A DNA stretch of 64,000 nucleotides, taken from NCBI RefSeq assembly GCF_004359215.1, contig NC_090615.1, positions 5,009,743 to 5,073,742 on the forward strand, given 5' to 3'. How positions within the stretch are numbered: position 1 is the stretch's first letter; each line of letters begins with the position of its first letter. Below, piece by piece: positions 10,973 through 23,000 of the stretch. Made by a program: the position numbers and the translations under genes. Below the pieces are notes generated by a model that did no database searches, was not told the origin of the DNA, and saw only the letters and a list, made by a program, of their open reading frames with translations. The stretch comes from Bremia lactucae. Its lineage: Eukaryota > Oomycota > Peronosporomycetes > Peronosporales > Peronosporaceae.

Positions 10973-12593
10973 TTAATCATCTGGCAGCAAAGGAGACGCA
11001 ACGAGTATGTCTGCTAGTATGGACTTCTGAATGAATTCTTGACCTGATTCGGTGTCTACGCACACAGGGCTTGCCAACGTTTGAAGTCCAGCAACTATTG
11101 GAAAGAATTCAATCCATAGATCTTTGATAGTCTTTGCCTCCATTATGTCGAGATTCTAGCATAGTTTCAATATGATCACACGATCATTAGTCAAGCTACA
11201 AGTAAAATCACTTACACTAAGCAAGGACGTTAGTGTACCTGGTGAGATGCAGAGGAGCACATAATTCCACCCATGAGCTCTTTGCGAAATTGTAATTGCA
11301 GTGTCATACTTCGAGACGTATTGTTTGTTACAGAGATTGCAGCTAAAAAAGGTTGGCCAACAATAACCTTTTCAGGAAGTTCTTTCATTGCTACTGTGAC
11401 GTCACAAGGCTGTTCACTTGTCTCTTCAAGAAGATTTCGCATCACCAATTGACTCTCGACCGAACCTGCTTCACCCATTGACGTTTTCCAGCCCACATGC
11501 AGCCGACCGAGATTTTGTGAGCCCTGGCATTAGTTTACAAGTGAAAAACAAACTCCTAACAATATTAGGCCTTTAAAGCGAGAGGTACCTCCTCGGTTGT
11601 CGGCAACGTCGTGTCGGATTCCGGGTCATACCAGACTCGAAAAACACGTTGGAGCTCTTCTTGAGGGTATACAAGTGTCTGTGCTCCATCAACAACTGAC
11701 AGCAACTCTTCAATCGACGCATTTTCGATTTTCATTTCGTCTTCATGTACGGTTAATTCTTCGGAAATAAACGGTGTCAATGGCCAAAATGTGATGCTAT
11801 CCAGAAAAAGAGGCAACTTGGACACATTTCGAATATGTGCTTCTATAATGGTTTCTCCTTCATACTGCGGTGACGAACTCTGTTTAAATGATATCACTAA
11901 TGGATTTTGCACACCAAAGCGGTAGAATTTTCGCAACGACTTGTTTTCGCCCGTGACTGGGTCCACATAAGCTACACCCACGCGGAGTACGTGATTTCCT
12001 ACTTGATTAAGTGGATAATCGACAACCATATCCAAACTTGATCCTGCCGGTAAAATCGCTACCGGATTAGGAGGCGGAAATTTCCCCGTTCGAGCGTATC
12101 GGTTGTCACGTAGCTCCACGCGATCGTTAGCACATTGAATATTGGCCGACAATCCGACATCTCGCAGGGCACAGGAGTATGGATTTATGACGCTGATGTA
12201 GCTACTGAAGGTATTACCGAGAAAAATTTCTCTGCCAGTATATCATGTGACAATTGAAAATCTAGTGTTGCGGTAGAGCTTCCTTAGAGAGTAGACGCAC
12301 CCAAAACTGTCGGGTAGAATCAGCATACTAGATAATGCGAACTCATGTTGCGTAGCAGTGGACTCGGTCAAGGAGGTAGGCAACAGGGAGCCACCGCTGA
12401 CACCCTGCACATACAGCGCGGGCTTGTACAGCCGCATCACTAAAGAAATGATGGCCTTTATAAATCACTATAGACTAACAGAATGATATGGCGAAGCACC
12501 TTTAAGTGTCGGCTGAACGGGTGATGCTGGCGGCACGGGGGAAGCGCTTCCGGTTGAGGATGATGGGCCGCTAGCCACATTCGCGGAGCTCAT
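10973..12593 (-). CDS. TRAPPC13: TRAPP complex subunit 13 (DUF974)
   Basis: Spliced minus-strand gene with at least five exons: 12593-12500, 12439-12301, 12231 to about 11592, a block over 11230-11500, and a last exon to the stop at 10973. Recognisable TRAPPC13 features are MRLYKPALYVQG and ILPDSFG...GEIFLGNTFSSYISV near the N-terminus, NPLVISFKQ in the middle, and LGRLHVGWKTSMGE before the last beta-rich domain. The protein is an accessory subunit of metazoan/plant TRAPPIII, acting in early secretory traffic and autophagy. Introns of about 60-70 nt have GTGCTT, GTGCGT and GTACCT donors. Its start codon is only 94 bp from that of hslV, which is divergently transcribed. Confidence 0.85.
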
Positions 12594-12687
12594 TTTTCGA
12601 TACCCTTTTTGCACTACTTGCATATAGAGCAACATTCGTACGACATACGGTTTGATTGATCATTTGTCTAATACCAAGACTCCAAAG
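12594..12687. promoter_or_regulatory. Short bidirectional promoter between TRAPPC13 and hslV
   Basis: Only 94 bp separate the two divergent start codons, so both promoters and both 5' UTRs must overlap here or extend into the coding regions. No TATA box stands out. No CpG-type or oomycete Inr motif could be assigned with confidence. Confidence 0.5.
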
Positions 12688-13585
12688 ATGCTAACCCGCT
12701 CGCTATTTCGCGCTGCGTCTAAAGTGCCTTCTGTGGCAGCTGCTACCAGTCAAATTGGTACCGCCCAAGCTGCATGGTTCTCGAATGCTCCCGTGGTATG
12801 GCTTGCTAGTGGTTGTGCTTGAATTGACGTCCTATTCATGTAGCATATCGTTGATAAAAACGTAGATGCACGGCACGACAATTTTGTGCGTTCGCAAGAA
12901 TGGCAAAGTGGTGCGTTACTAAAAGCTTCAGCGTTCAAAAAAAAGGTGGTGCTAATTTTAACTGACGTGCGGCCTTCTTGGACTAGTGCTTAATTGGGGA
13001 TGGTCAAGTGTCGCTGGGCAACACTGTGGTCAAGCCAAACGCGAAAAAGGTGCGGCGCATCGGTGAGCACATTGTTGCGGGCTTTGCTGGCTCTACGGCC
13101 GACGCATTTACACTTATCGAGCGCCTCGAGGCGAAGCTAGACGAGTATCCTGGCCAGCTTACTCGCTCGTGCGTGGAGCTTGCCAAAGCCTGGCGGACAG
13201 ACAAGTACCTTCGTCGTCTGGAGGCGATCTTGATTGTTTCGGATGTCAAGCAGTCGTATACGCTCACAGGAAATGGAGACGTACTGGAACCACATGATGG
13301 TATCATTGGTATAGGTTCAGGAGGCACGTACGCTTTGGGTACGTGCGGTCATTACATGTTGTTTCTTGGGAGTGCCACGGTAATTAAATTATCTGTGTTG
13401 TATTTGGCTTGTATGTATCAAAAGCTGCTGCTCGTGCTTTAATCGACCAAGATCTGGACGCCGAAACGATTGGTCGCAAGGCGATGAAAATAGCCGCTGA
13501 TATCTGCGTGTATACGAATGAAAACGTTGTTGTGGAAGTTCTTGAGGAGGGCAAGGACGAGGTCATTAAATCCACCAAGGATTAA
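12688..13585 (+). CDS. hslV: HslV, ATP-dependent protease proteolytic subunit (mitochondrial)
   Basis: Predicted exons 12688-12795, 12866-12910, 12987-13338 and 13425-13585 keep one frame, 221 aa. The first 36 residues ([15 protein letters not shown]...) are Arg/Ala/Ser-rich, like a mitochondrial presequence. Exon 2 encodes [14 protein letters not shown]. The Thr after HG (about residue 40) is the expected catalytic N-terminal threonine after processing. [35 protein letters not shown] and [16 protein letters not shown] are HslV signatures. The 12-subunit threonine peptidase works with the HslU ATPase, which is not in this window. It is a bacterial-type protease retained in mitochondria of several protist lineages. 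Confidence 0.92.
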
Positions 13586-13794
13586 GCACCTTAACCATCG
13601 ATACAAACAGTGCAGTAAACTTTATGGAAAAGTTGCTTGAGAATATCTACACTAAAAAATACGGAAAATGTCTTAATATGTTTTTTTACGAAATCCTCAG
13701 GTCTCAATCACTAAGCTTCTCGACAGTGTTATAATTAGTGTATAAATGGATTGAGTGCATATGTATATATATATATAATCATTGGTTTGCCTGC

Positions 13795-15209
13795 TTAGGT
13801 GTTGGCAATGACCGAGTTGTACTTGTCAATGTTGCGCTTCAGAATGTCTTCAAGCGGGCCCATTACCCGTTTAAATGTTTTGCGGTCCAATGTTAGGCAT
13901 TTCACATTGCCCTTGGCTGTCACTGTAGCTTGCCGTGGTCGAGTTGTTAGGAGAGCAATTTCGCCAAAGTAGGCTCCTGATGTGAGCTCGCCCATTGCGA
14001 CTGGCGACGCGTCTGGCATTGTTTGTTTCGTACACACTGCGACGCCATCTTCAATAATATAAAAGAGATTGCCATCATCTCCTTGCGCTATAATAACTTC
14101 ACCGTCAGTGAAAGTCTCCGTCTTAAGCGCGTCTGCCACAGTAAGACGCTCAAATTCGCTCAACGACTCGAGCAGCGGCACACGCTCAATAAAGCCCTTG
14201 TAAGCTTCACGTTTTTTTAACGTCGTCTCCAAGATGATGTACTTAAACGTCTGTCGGTCCAAAGCCCACGCTTTTGAGTGCTGCACAGCCTTCACAGTCG
14301 CAGCCCGCGGAGCATTATACATCAGCGCCAATTCACCAAATGACATGGCTTCTGTGCACTGTAGAGAGCATTAGTTTTATCAAAAAGACTCACTATAGCG
14401 GTATATCTAGCGTAACCTACCGTTTGTACGAGATTACCGTCCTTGTAAACTTCACAGACACCGCTTTCGAGAATGTAAAAGTTATCACCATCATCGCCTT
14501 GCTGAATAATAATATCATTTGGCTTGAATGTCATGGGAAACATGGCATTGAGCACAATATCATTTTGTTTTTCATCCAACGACTTGAACAGGATGTTTTC
14601 AGCCACCATGCGTCGAATTCCTTCTCTTTCTTTAGTAGATTTGGGATACATTACACGCTCAAAGTGCTTGGCACTACCGTGTCACATACAGAACAACGTC
14701 AGACGTTTAAAAACTCACACCAATATATATTTGTTTCGAAATTTGTTCAATCTTCCGGACCTTGATGGATCAATGGTTTCAGCTGACACCGAAGTGCGTC
14801 GTCCTTTGGCCAAAATCCTTAAAGGAGGCACATGAGCACTGATCTCGCTTACATCATCGCCACCGTCGTCTTCATCTTCGCTCTCACTCTCGTCGGAATG
14901 ATCTGTAGGGGATCCATCAACAACATTAGATCGCGGCCTTTCGTTTGTAGTTTTAATTAACATTGCTGTCGAAATCGTCATACATTGTATCCGTGGCGAA
15001 GTTGCGGGATTTTCATCCTTGGATCCACCAATGTGCCGAACAATAGCTTCTTCCGGGTAATTTGTGCACAGATAGTGGATGATGTGTTGAATCGGGTTAT
15101 CGGGTTTCGCCAGTAATAGCGACTCGACGAGATTCATAAAGAGCGTATTGATACCCTTCTTGTGCAAATAGTACTGCAGCTCCTGTTGCACTCCCTCTGC
15201 GTCTGTCAT
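13795..15209 (-). CDS. cAMP-dependent protein kinase regulatory subunit
   Basis: Predicted exons 15209-14761, 14673-14421 and 14358-13795, 421 aa. The N-terminal 40 residues (LQYYLHKKGINTLFMNLVE) fit a dimerisation/docking-like helix pair. An acidic linker (SDESESEDEDDGGDD) precedes the inhibitor site GRRTSVSAETIDP, whose Ser makes it phosphorylatable, as in type II subunits. Two cyclic-nucleotide-binding domains follow. Each has a phosphate-binding cassette: FGELALMYNAPRAATV in the first and FGEIALLTTRPRQATV in the second, both with the conserved Glu and Arg that bind cAMP. It holds the catalytic kinase inactive until cAMP binds. The last exon ends 210 bp from the convergent hslV stop. Confidence 0.93.
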
Positions 15210-16336
15210 TGTCGTTGCCTTGAGTTGGAAGTAATTCAGTTGTGCGCGCGAGTAGATCGTGCTGGATTGGCCCGGTAGTAAAGTGAGCGTTCGTGTGGCG
15301 TCACGAGTCTAAATAGAAACTGCTGCTTGCGTAGAGGCAACAAGCGCTGAACCCACACAAAAGATCGCTCGCTCGTCTGTTTTTGTGCGTTGTCGCACCA
15401 AACGTGTCTCGAATTAGAAGGCGACAGACCAGACGTTACTTTCGCCGTGCAAGTGCCTTCTCGACAACACCTCGACGAGACCATAAGTTGCTGTATTGAA
15501 CCAAGTTGCGCCAACGAAGTTGCTGGACGCTGGGAGTTGAAAAAATATCGAAAAAAAATGACGAAACGTACACCTCCCAGGTCCGATTATGTCCATGCCA
15601 AGTTTCCATAAGTTCCAACTGTTTCGAGTCGTAATTTTAGCTAGTCGGGAATGATGGCAGCTATCTGATCCACTTAAAGACCAGTAGCCACGCAGTTAGC
15701 ACTAGTTACTTTATACGCGGATGTTTGCTCATTCCGACCACACACTCGTTTCGTGAAAAGCTTCTATCTGGACACCTATCGTCACATTTTGCAGATATTA
15801 GGGATTGAGCTCACTTCTGCAACAAAAAGCTAGCTGACGCGCATCTTGCGGCAGCACATTTGTGTGCGGAAATTTGGATCGCCACAAACTTTCCCACAAA
15901 GCACTGAACTTGGAACCGATCACTTTTGGATTTTTACATATATTTAGCTGATAACGCAAGGCTTTAAACCTTTGCAGATGACATGTGTGCTATCCTTGAG
16001 CTTTCGCAACATCTGCGTGGGCTAAAATATGAGCAAAGTTACATTCACCCAACATATATTCTTAAGATTCATTCTACAAGTATGATGACGACGGCTTGTA
16101 TTGAATTGATTTTTTTTCGTGACGTTGCAGCAGATAGAGTATTGCATTCATGTCCAGAGCGGCGGGTTACAGACGACATTTTTTTGCGGGGCCACCGCCA
16201 TGGCTGGCCAAGAGTTGGCTAACCGAAACTTGATTTATCTATGGCAAATTTATAAAGTATACAAGCCCGAAGCGCTCAGCATCATATCACGTGAAAAGTA
16301 TGCCTTTATGCTGAAGTAGAAACATACAAAAAAAAC
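15210..16336. other. Intergenic region, no supported gene
   Basis: About 1.1 kb upstream of the PKA regulatory gene. It likely holds that gene's promoter and 5' UTR; a direct family assignment failed for everything else. A plus-strand frame at about 16119-16319, with an NLIYLWQIYKVYKPEALSII segment, might be a terminal exon of an unrecognised gene. It has no start, splice partner or family match that I can defend. Confidence 0.4.
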
Positions 16337-16424
16337 GAAGTTAGCCTCGCAAACCACAAAGGAAACCAAGTTAGCCTCGCAAACCACAAAGGAAACGAAG
16401 TAAGCCTCGCGAACCAGAAAGGAG
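16337..16424. repeat. 30-bp minisatellite, three units
   Basis: Units CGAAGTTAGCCTCGCAAACC plus ACAAAGGAAA repeat at 16337, 16367 and 16397. The second has one change and the third four changes and a small truncation. Confidence 0.9.
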
Positions 16425-16691
16425 TCATTTGCACTAAGATTGAAAGAAAATTGTTTTCGATTCGCGCGTTTTCGATTAGCCAAAAGCCCTTACTATCAGG
16501 ATATCATTATAGTTGGGAGTACATTCAAGTTTTAAGCGTTGTAGGATGGCGTTCTGCATTGCAACAATTCTGCGCTTCAGCAGCTAATTATTACATCTCC
16601 AAGCAAGCCTGTATTGTGTCATTCTGATGCATCATCGCTATTAATTTTTCATAAATTGCTGTATCCCACTACATTGCACTGGCTTTAAACT

Positions 16692-16841
16692 AAGCAGTCA
16701 CCACGCATGAAAAAATGGACATAGAGGCACATATGCACTTAGTGCGTTAGTTCCAATATCAGGGTAGGGCTGCAAATTGGACCCAACGCATTAAGTGCGT
16801 AAGTGCCTCTATGTCCATTTTTTCATGCGTGATGACTACTT
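16692..16841. mobile_element. MITE-like element with long terminal inverted repeats
   Basis: About 150 bp with imperfect inverted arms of roughly 55 bp. The left arm has GTCACCACGCATGAAAAAAT and continues with GGACATAGAGGCAC. The right arm carries its complement ending TTTTTTCATGCGTGATGAC. The unpaired centre is about 40 bp with no coding capacity. No unambiguous target-site duplication was found. The older LINE copy begins directly to its right. Confidence 0.75.
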
Positions 16842-16859
16842 TTTTTTAATTCTTTCGCT

Positions 16860-18438
16860 CAAACAGCTTGCGTAACTCTATTTTGCTCAAACCTTATAAC
16901 TGCAAAGCCCCTTTGACGATGTTAATCAAAGTCGCTGTGTTGGATCAGATATGGAATCGCCATTGGGTACTTTCTTACTCTACTATATTTCCGGACGACT
17001 TCGTTACCCCTGATTATCATTTACACGCGGTGTATCAATTTTGGGGAACGTTTGGCTGGAGCGGCAATCCGTGGATACGTGATGCGACAGGTGCGAAACT
17101 GCTCCACTCAAAGTACGACCAAATTGACACCTGTTCGATTGCGGATCTCCACATTAGGCGGACAGGACAATCTGAGTTCGAATTTACAATACCTCCCTCG
17201 CGGCAGGAAGGTGTCAAGTATCCCAGCCCAAACTTCGGCGGTGGGCGACAGTTATTTTATTGGCGTCTCCATATTTCCCGATTCGATCGGAACTGGGTCA
17301 GGAGTCGGTCTTGTCGATTCGACATCCCCCTCCGTTTTGTCATGAGTATGCCTGGACGACTGAGCGACGGGGACGCATGTTGGGTGCTCAACGAGGTCTA
17401 TCCGCGTCGGACGTGGGTCTAATACAATTGCAGCAGGCCGCTGACGGACTACATTGGTATTTTCTGAGGAGCTGCCGGAGCTCGCCACGGCATCGGACGG
17501 AGAGCGAATAAGCTGGGCCTCGTACCTCCGGCAGCATGGAGTGGTCTTTTACGCGCATCCTAACCATCATCGTTACGCGTGGGGGTGCCCCACGTGGTCC
17601 CGAATGGATCGATACGTCAGGCGATTGTTCGACAAGCTTTTCAGCTCCACAAACGTCAGCTTACCCTCCCATTAAAACCCTTGCTGGAGCGATTAGACGC
17701 AAGTATTCACTCGGATACGTGGCTACGGGCTGCGGCACATCAACTACCATCCCAGGTGTGGAAACATGACAATGGGCTCTCAGATTTTCAAGTTTGGACG
17801 GCTTACCGTGTCGCCACCAAGCAACTGAATTTCTATCACGCAGGCCGTCCCACTGACAACAGCTGTCGTGCAATACAAGCGTGCCACAGGATGCCAGAAA
17901 CTTCGAGACACGTCTTCTGGGATTGTCTGAAGGCGCGTGCGTGCTGGGGCAAATTCTTATGCCACTGGACTGGCGCTTCAGCTCCCCCTCAAGCCTATTC
18001 TAGGTGCTTTACCAATTGCGCCAACCGCCAGGCCCTAAGGATCCCAGCGCTTCAGAGTATCGGCTGCTGAAGCGGTTTCAAGACGACATCGCGGCGGGCG
18101 AACGGGTGTGGCGACGGATTTGGTTCCTAATGAGCTCTATCTGCGTCACGCACTTATGGTCCGAGCGAAATGACGCCGTTTTTCGAAGTGTGCAGTCCAC
18201 GACGACGCAAAGTGTACAGCGCTTCTGGAATACAGGTGTACGTCAATTATACGCCTTAGCTATGCGTGAACATAGAGGTGCGGAAACAGTAGTTCAAGGG
18301 GCGCAGTTACATGCTGCTCTTGAACTTTTTACCCTCGAGGGTAGCGGGGACCCGTTACCTCTGGATGGGTACCACGAATCACCGTCGCGTCCGGCGCTGT
18401 ATTCCTGGCTAAGAGAATTTAAGACTTCTAGCGCATGA
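16860..18438 (+). pseudogene. 5'-truncated, older LINE copy (LINE A): C-terminal part of ORF2
   Basis: Three plus-strand frame segments (about 16868-17422, 17579-18070, 18004-18438) read, with shifts between them, as the C-terminal half of LINE ORF2. They match the newer copy at 22600-23940 piece by piece: ADLHIRRTG versus ADLHVRRTG, the RVT zinc-finger-like HVFWDCLKARACWGKF versus HIFWDCYCAQALWDKV, and the end SWLREFKTSSA versus SWLRTFQRSCT. No RT core is present. Its 3' UTR was split by insertion of LINE B: 18439-18452 stays on this side, and the rest resumes after 23993 with AGACAGTCATGAATCTCTCTC. Confidence 0.8.
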
Positions 18439-18452
18439 TAATAATGGGTAAT
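18439..18452 (+). repeat. Target-site duplication of LINE B, left copy
   Basis: TAATAATGGGTAAT, identical to 23980-23993. It immediately follows the LINE A stop codon. Confidence 0.85.
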
Positions 18453-18485
18453 TTACTGGTAGAAGGTACTATTGCATGTCGTCGG

Positions 18486-19868
18486 ATGCCATCGTTCCTG
18501 AACCAAGTCCTTAAGAGCGAGGAACGTTTGCGCTTATACAGTACGATTCAAGCGCAAGTGGAAGGAGAATTAATACTCCATTTGGATCGCCGCCGGGAAA
18601 TAAAGGCTAGTCGTCAGACAACCAAAGCTCTCACTGAGACGATTTTGGCGTCCGCCGAACTAGCGAGGATTGATTTACAGGCTTTACACCAGATGTTGGG
18701 ACAGACCAAGACTATTTGTTACAATCAGGTAACGAAGTCAATTCACTTCTATTTCTTCACGAGAACTACCGCGGACCGGCACAAATCAGTCCAAGTGCCA
18801 TATCAGGGGGGAGTGTATACCTTGCATAACGCACACTGTCTCGATCAAGGACCCATCTGGGCCCGTCAGACTGGTGGTCGACCGGGCACTAGTGGACGCC
18901 GACCGGAGTACACCATCCAACTACATAACCTCACTCGGTTTAACGATATAGGGCGGATGGCGGCTTATTTACAGGCGAACATACCGACAGAGTTTGATAT
19001 GGACGACATGGATACTCATAAGCCGGACTCGAGGACTTCGACAGTTTGGAGCGTAACCTTTAAGCTTGCTGGGTGCCCCACGTTTCTGGACGGGGTGGTC
19101 CGTATTCTCTGGTTTGGGACTACGATAATCATTAAGCATCCCAACGTCGGGAATAGACTTCAGTGCCTGCGATGTGGACATCTCGGTCACACCTTGTCGC
19201 GCTGTGGCTCAACGGAGGAGCAACTGCGAGGACCAGGAGGTATTGTAGTGAAAGAAGAGGACATCCGGGAGCTGAAGGATTTGGCTAAGCCTTTTGGCAG
19301 TCTCGATGAAATACGCTCAATGGCAGCTCAAAGGGTTCAATTGCAGCAGAGAGCAGAAGCGGCGGCACAAGCAGCGGTGACGCCAATCGTATCGTCAGAC
19401 GGGCCGCCGACACCACCGTCTCTTACACGGGCTGAAGTCTCAGTTCCGGATAGGGGGCAGACGGTGGAACAAGGCGAAAAGTTTGCTTATCTCCAAACTG
19501 AACCTACACCACGACCTGAACAGCCGTGGATCACGAAGCCACTACGAGGTAAAAGAGACTGGTGGACCCACCCATCTGGACCCACTCGCCCTGCCGCTCC
19601 ACTTATCCCTTCGTCTGGCGCGTTTCATGTGCTCAACGAGGAACATGTCGATACTCCGGCAAAATCCAAGAAAAAACGGGTCGGTACAACATTGAAGCTA
19701 CGATCACAGGGCGTACGAGATCTCACAAAGATCGTTCCGATGACTCGCGATGATCTATTGAAGAAAGAAGCGGCCTTCAAGCGAGGTCCGGCACAGCGGA
19801 GCACAGCCCCTGTATTGATGACCCATAAGCGGCGTGAACGGAGTAAATTTCTCCAGCTCCAACTCTAA
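18486..19868 (+). CDS. LINE B ORF1, zinc-knuckle nucleic-acid-binding protein
   Basis: Uninterrupted frame of about 460 codons. The first Met that lies inside the element is at 18486. The same frame runs back to an ATG at 18435, but that lies in LINE A and the duplicated target site. A CCHC knuckle, CLRCGHLGHTLSRC (CX2CX4HX4C), is near residue 235 and is preceded by an RNA-recognition-like region. The C-terminal third is Pro/Gln/Arg-rich. Such ORF1 proteins coat LINE RNA. Unlike ORF2 it has no disabling mutation that I can see. Confidence 0.75.
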   Translation: MPSFLNQVLKSEERLRLYSTIQAQVEGELILHLDRRREIKASRQTTKALTETILASAELARIDLQALHQMLGQTKTICYNQVTKSIHFYFFTRTTADRHKSVQVPYQGGVYTLHNAHCLDQGPIWARQTGGRPGTSGRRPEYTIQLHNLTRFNDIGRMAAYLQANIPTEFDMDDMDTHKPDSRTSTVWSVTFKLAGCPTFLDGVVRILWFGTTIIIKHPNVGNRLQCLRCGHLGHTLSRCGSTEEQLRGPGGIVVKEEDIRELKDLAKPFGSLDEIRSMAAQRVQLQQRAEAAAQAAVTPIVSSDGPPTPPSLTRAEVSVPDRGQTVEQGEKFAYLQTEPTPRPEQPWITKPLRGKRDWWTHPSGPTRPAAPLIPSSGAFHVLNEEHVDTPAKSKKKRVGTTLKLRSQGVRDLTKIVPMTRDDLLKKEAAFKRGPAQRSTAPVLMTHKRRERSKFLQLQL

Positions 19869-20037
19869 AAAGATGCTGGGTCACGCACTCACCTCCAAAT
19901 CGGAGCCCGTTCATCGATCTCACCGTCCTCTATCTCAGAGCTGTCGTTCCAATTGGGGGTGCGTGAGGTTACGACACCAGCTACCGGAAATTGTATGGCG
20001 ATAGGCAAGCAGACCCGAGAGTCCTGCCCTCACAAAG

Positions 20038-23000
20038 TTGCTTCTGAATACGCAGATGAAGGATGCGCGCATGCTGCGCGACCATGCAGATGACGAAGGG
20101 GAAGACGACCTAACGGATCACTTCACTTATTGGGAACGCAAACGGGCAAGTCGTATTGATCGGTTTTACGTTCCCGAAGATTGGGCACCCCTCGTCTGGA
20201 TATCCGTTCGCTCGCCACCTCTCTTTTCCGATCACCAGGAGGTGGAACTGCATCTGAGGGACACCTTAGCGCCGCAAAGGCCGCCGAATCAGTTTAAAGT
20301 CACTTATCCTATCAAGACGAACAAGCCCGACCGAGTGCTAGCGGACCTACACCATGAGTTAGCGAATATGGAGGTCGGACACGGAACAACAGTTCACACA
20401 TGGGACGCAGATGTGGCCGAAGGCGTAAAGAGTATCCAACGTATAACCAAACGCGAAAAACAACGACGTAAGCGCGTCATTGAGAAGATACGTCGAAGAA
20501 ATAGGGCACAATTACTGACGTGTCGGCAATGGATTTCAGCCAATATGGAAGAAATGCGGGAGGCACATCTGATACGGCTGGGCGACCAGCTTGCACGCTC
20601 TACGGCGCGGTTGCGGTGGGCGTATAAAAGTGTATCCGATTGGGAGAGTGATCAGCATGTCACAAATATCACCCAGCGACACGGAGCGGCGTTCCGGAGA
20701 GACATGACCATAGCGGATAGGTTTGCTGTGGAATGGTCTCCAGTTCTGTGCACGATTCATCGAACAGTGGAGCTGGATGACCTCCCCACTAAATTCGGTG
20801 AATTTGTCTGTATCCCGACCGGGCAGAGGCTGCAAAACCAAGACAACGCTCTTCTTCTACAGCCAATATCTGTGGATGAAATTTTGTTAGCCGTCGCGGC
20901 GCTTGAAAGACACAAGGCGGCAGGTCAAGATGGGCTAAATAATGACTTTACAAGGACTCAGCGGCTTTTATGGTTCCAGCACTGGAAACGATATGCAATC
21001 AAATTCTCCAAGGGGCGGAGATGCCACATTCTTTTGTTGAAGCTCTCGTTATACCGCTGCGGAAAAGAGGCGACTCGACTGACGCAATGGATTATCGCCC
21101 GATCTCGTTACTGCAGACGAGTTACAAGCTCTTCGCTAAAGTACTTGCCACCCGAGTACAAAGGGTTCTACAGCGGGTCATTAGTGACTCCCAACAAGGG
21201 TTTGTGCACGGACGCCGTATGCAAAAAACTGTCATGATGATGTTGGCCCAGTTAACTACAGCTCGGGCGGAGGAGGAACTGGACGCAAACAACAGCAGAT
21301 GTATTCTGCTCTTGGATTTTAAAAAGGCTTACGACACCGTCGACAGAGAGTTTCTATCGGAGGCCTTACGTCGATTTGGTTTTGACGAACGTTTCGTGGA
21401 CCTAGTGACGCGTCTACATCGAGGCACGGTAGCCCGTTTTGTGGTGAATGGACAACAATCCAAGGCGATACCGGTAGTCTCTGGTATACGTCAAGGGTGT
21501 CCGCTGGCACCCCTATTATTCTTGGTAGTAGTGGAAGTCCTTGGTATTGCCCTAAGACAGGATGGACAGCTAATGGGGCTACGTGTTCCTCGGCAGCAAC
21601 AGCGGCGACATCTATTCTCAGCGTTTGTGGACGACTCTACTCTGTTTTTGGAAAAAGCACAGCAGATACCACACGCTCTCAGGCTCGTCAGACAGTTTGG
21701 GCGACTTTCTGGCCTACACGTCCAATCGGCCAAGAGTAAAGTAATCTTCATCAACACGGTGGTTTCTTTGGCCACTTGGCACGGAATCGACATTGTATCT
21801 CCCGCAGACATGACCAGGTATCTTGGGTACGAAGTGGGAACCGGGGAGCTGACTATAAAAATTGGGCCCAGCGCATTCGCAAGATCCAGCGGCGACTCCT
21901 GACCGCAACTAAAGTGGCTACTAGCGTGGAAAATCGGGTACTCATTTTGAACTCTATCGTTCTACCGTCGATTCTGTTCACGGCGATTGCATTTGATCTT
22001 CCACGATGGGCCGAAGTCGAGCTATCCAACCTTTACAAGCAATTTCTCTGGGCGCACGCTACATCGACAGAGCGGTGTCGGCACAAAGTCAATCCGGGTA
22101 TTCTAGTGACGCCAAAGAAGGCAGGTGGAGTTGGACTCGTTTCCATTACGATAGCGATCAAGACACAAAGACTAAAGCATGCAGTGGTGTGGCTAACGCA
22201 AACAGAGGATCGGTATTTCGGAGCATGGCGCACGTGGGCATATCGGGACCTACCGACTTTACAAGCGACCAGGGTGACTCCAAAGGCGCCAGATTCGGGG
22301 CGTGCACGCCGTTAGACGGACCATTCACCTGGATACACGCTCCTACAAGCGCTAGGGGAATGGTTGGCTCCTTCTGCTATTCAGTTGGAAGGAGTCCGAT
22401 CACGGTTTTCCGAGCATTGTAGCGCGATGCTCCAGGGGGTCAGTAGTTGGTGGGAGGATGATGATTGGGTCCTCTCGTATTATCAGGCGTACCCGCCCCG
22501 TGGAGATGACACCAATATTTGGCCTGCTGAGATCACAAGTTTTGGGCCACTTTCGATTGGAACGATAATCCATGGGTCCTGGACGAGCATGGAGGCACGC
22601 TGAAGCACCGCAAGTATAACAGAATAGCCTCATGCTCTCTGGCCGACTTGCACGTGCGTCGGACTGGACCGAGGGAATTTGTTTTCCGACTTCCTGTACG
22701 GGCAAACCAACCTGGGCGACATTCGGCAAAGACACTTCAACGGTGGGCAACGTCTATATTATTATCCTCACCGGATATTAGCATTGGAGGGGACATGACA
22801 GCTGCTCCGTCTATACAGCTGCTTCACGAGTCGCCACTTACCGATTCGTTCTGCTGGCTCCTTCGGGGAAACGGCTGCATCGAGGGTCGGTCACAAGGTG
22901 CAGCAGCCACACGTATTGTGACATTAAAACAGGGTGAAGATGGACTACGCTGGTTTCTCGAGGGTCGCATCCCGGAATTAAAAACGGCACAACTACCGCA

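Noticed and set aside
16337..16424. CRISPR-like array
   Set aside because: The three 30-bp units are directly adjacent with no spacers, in a eukaryotic genome. It is a minisatellite.
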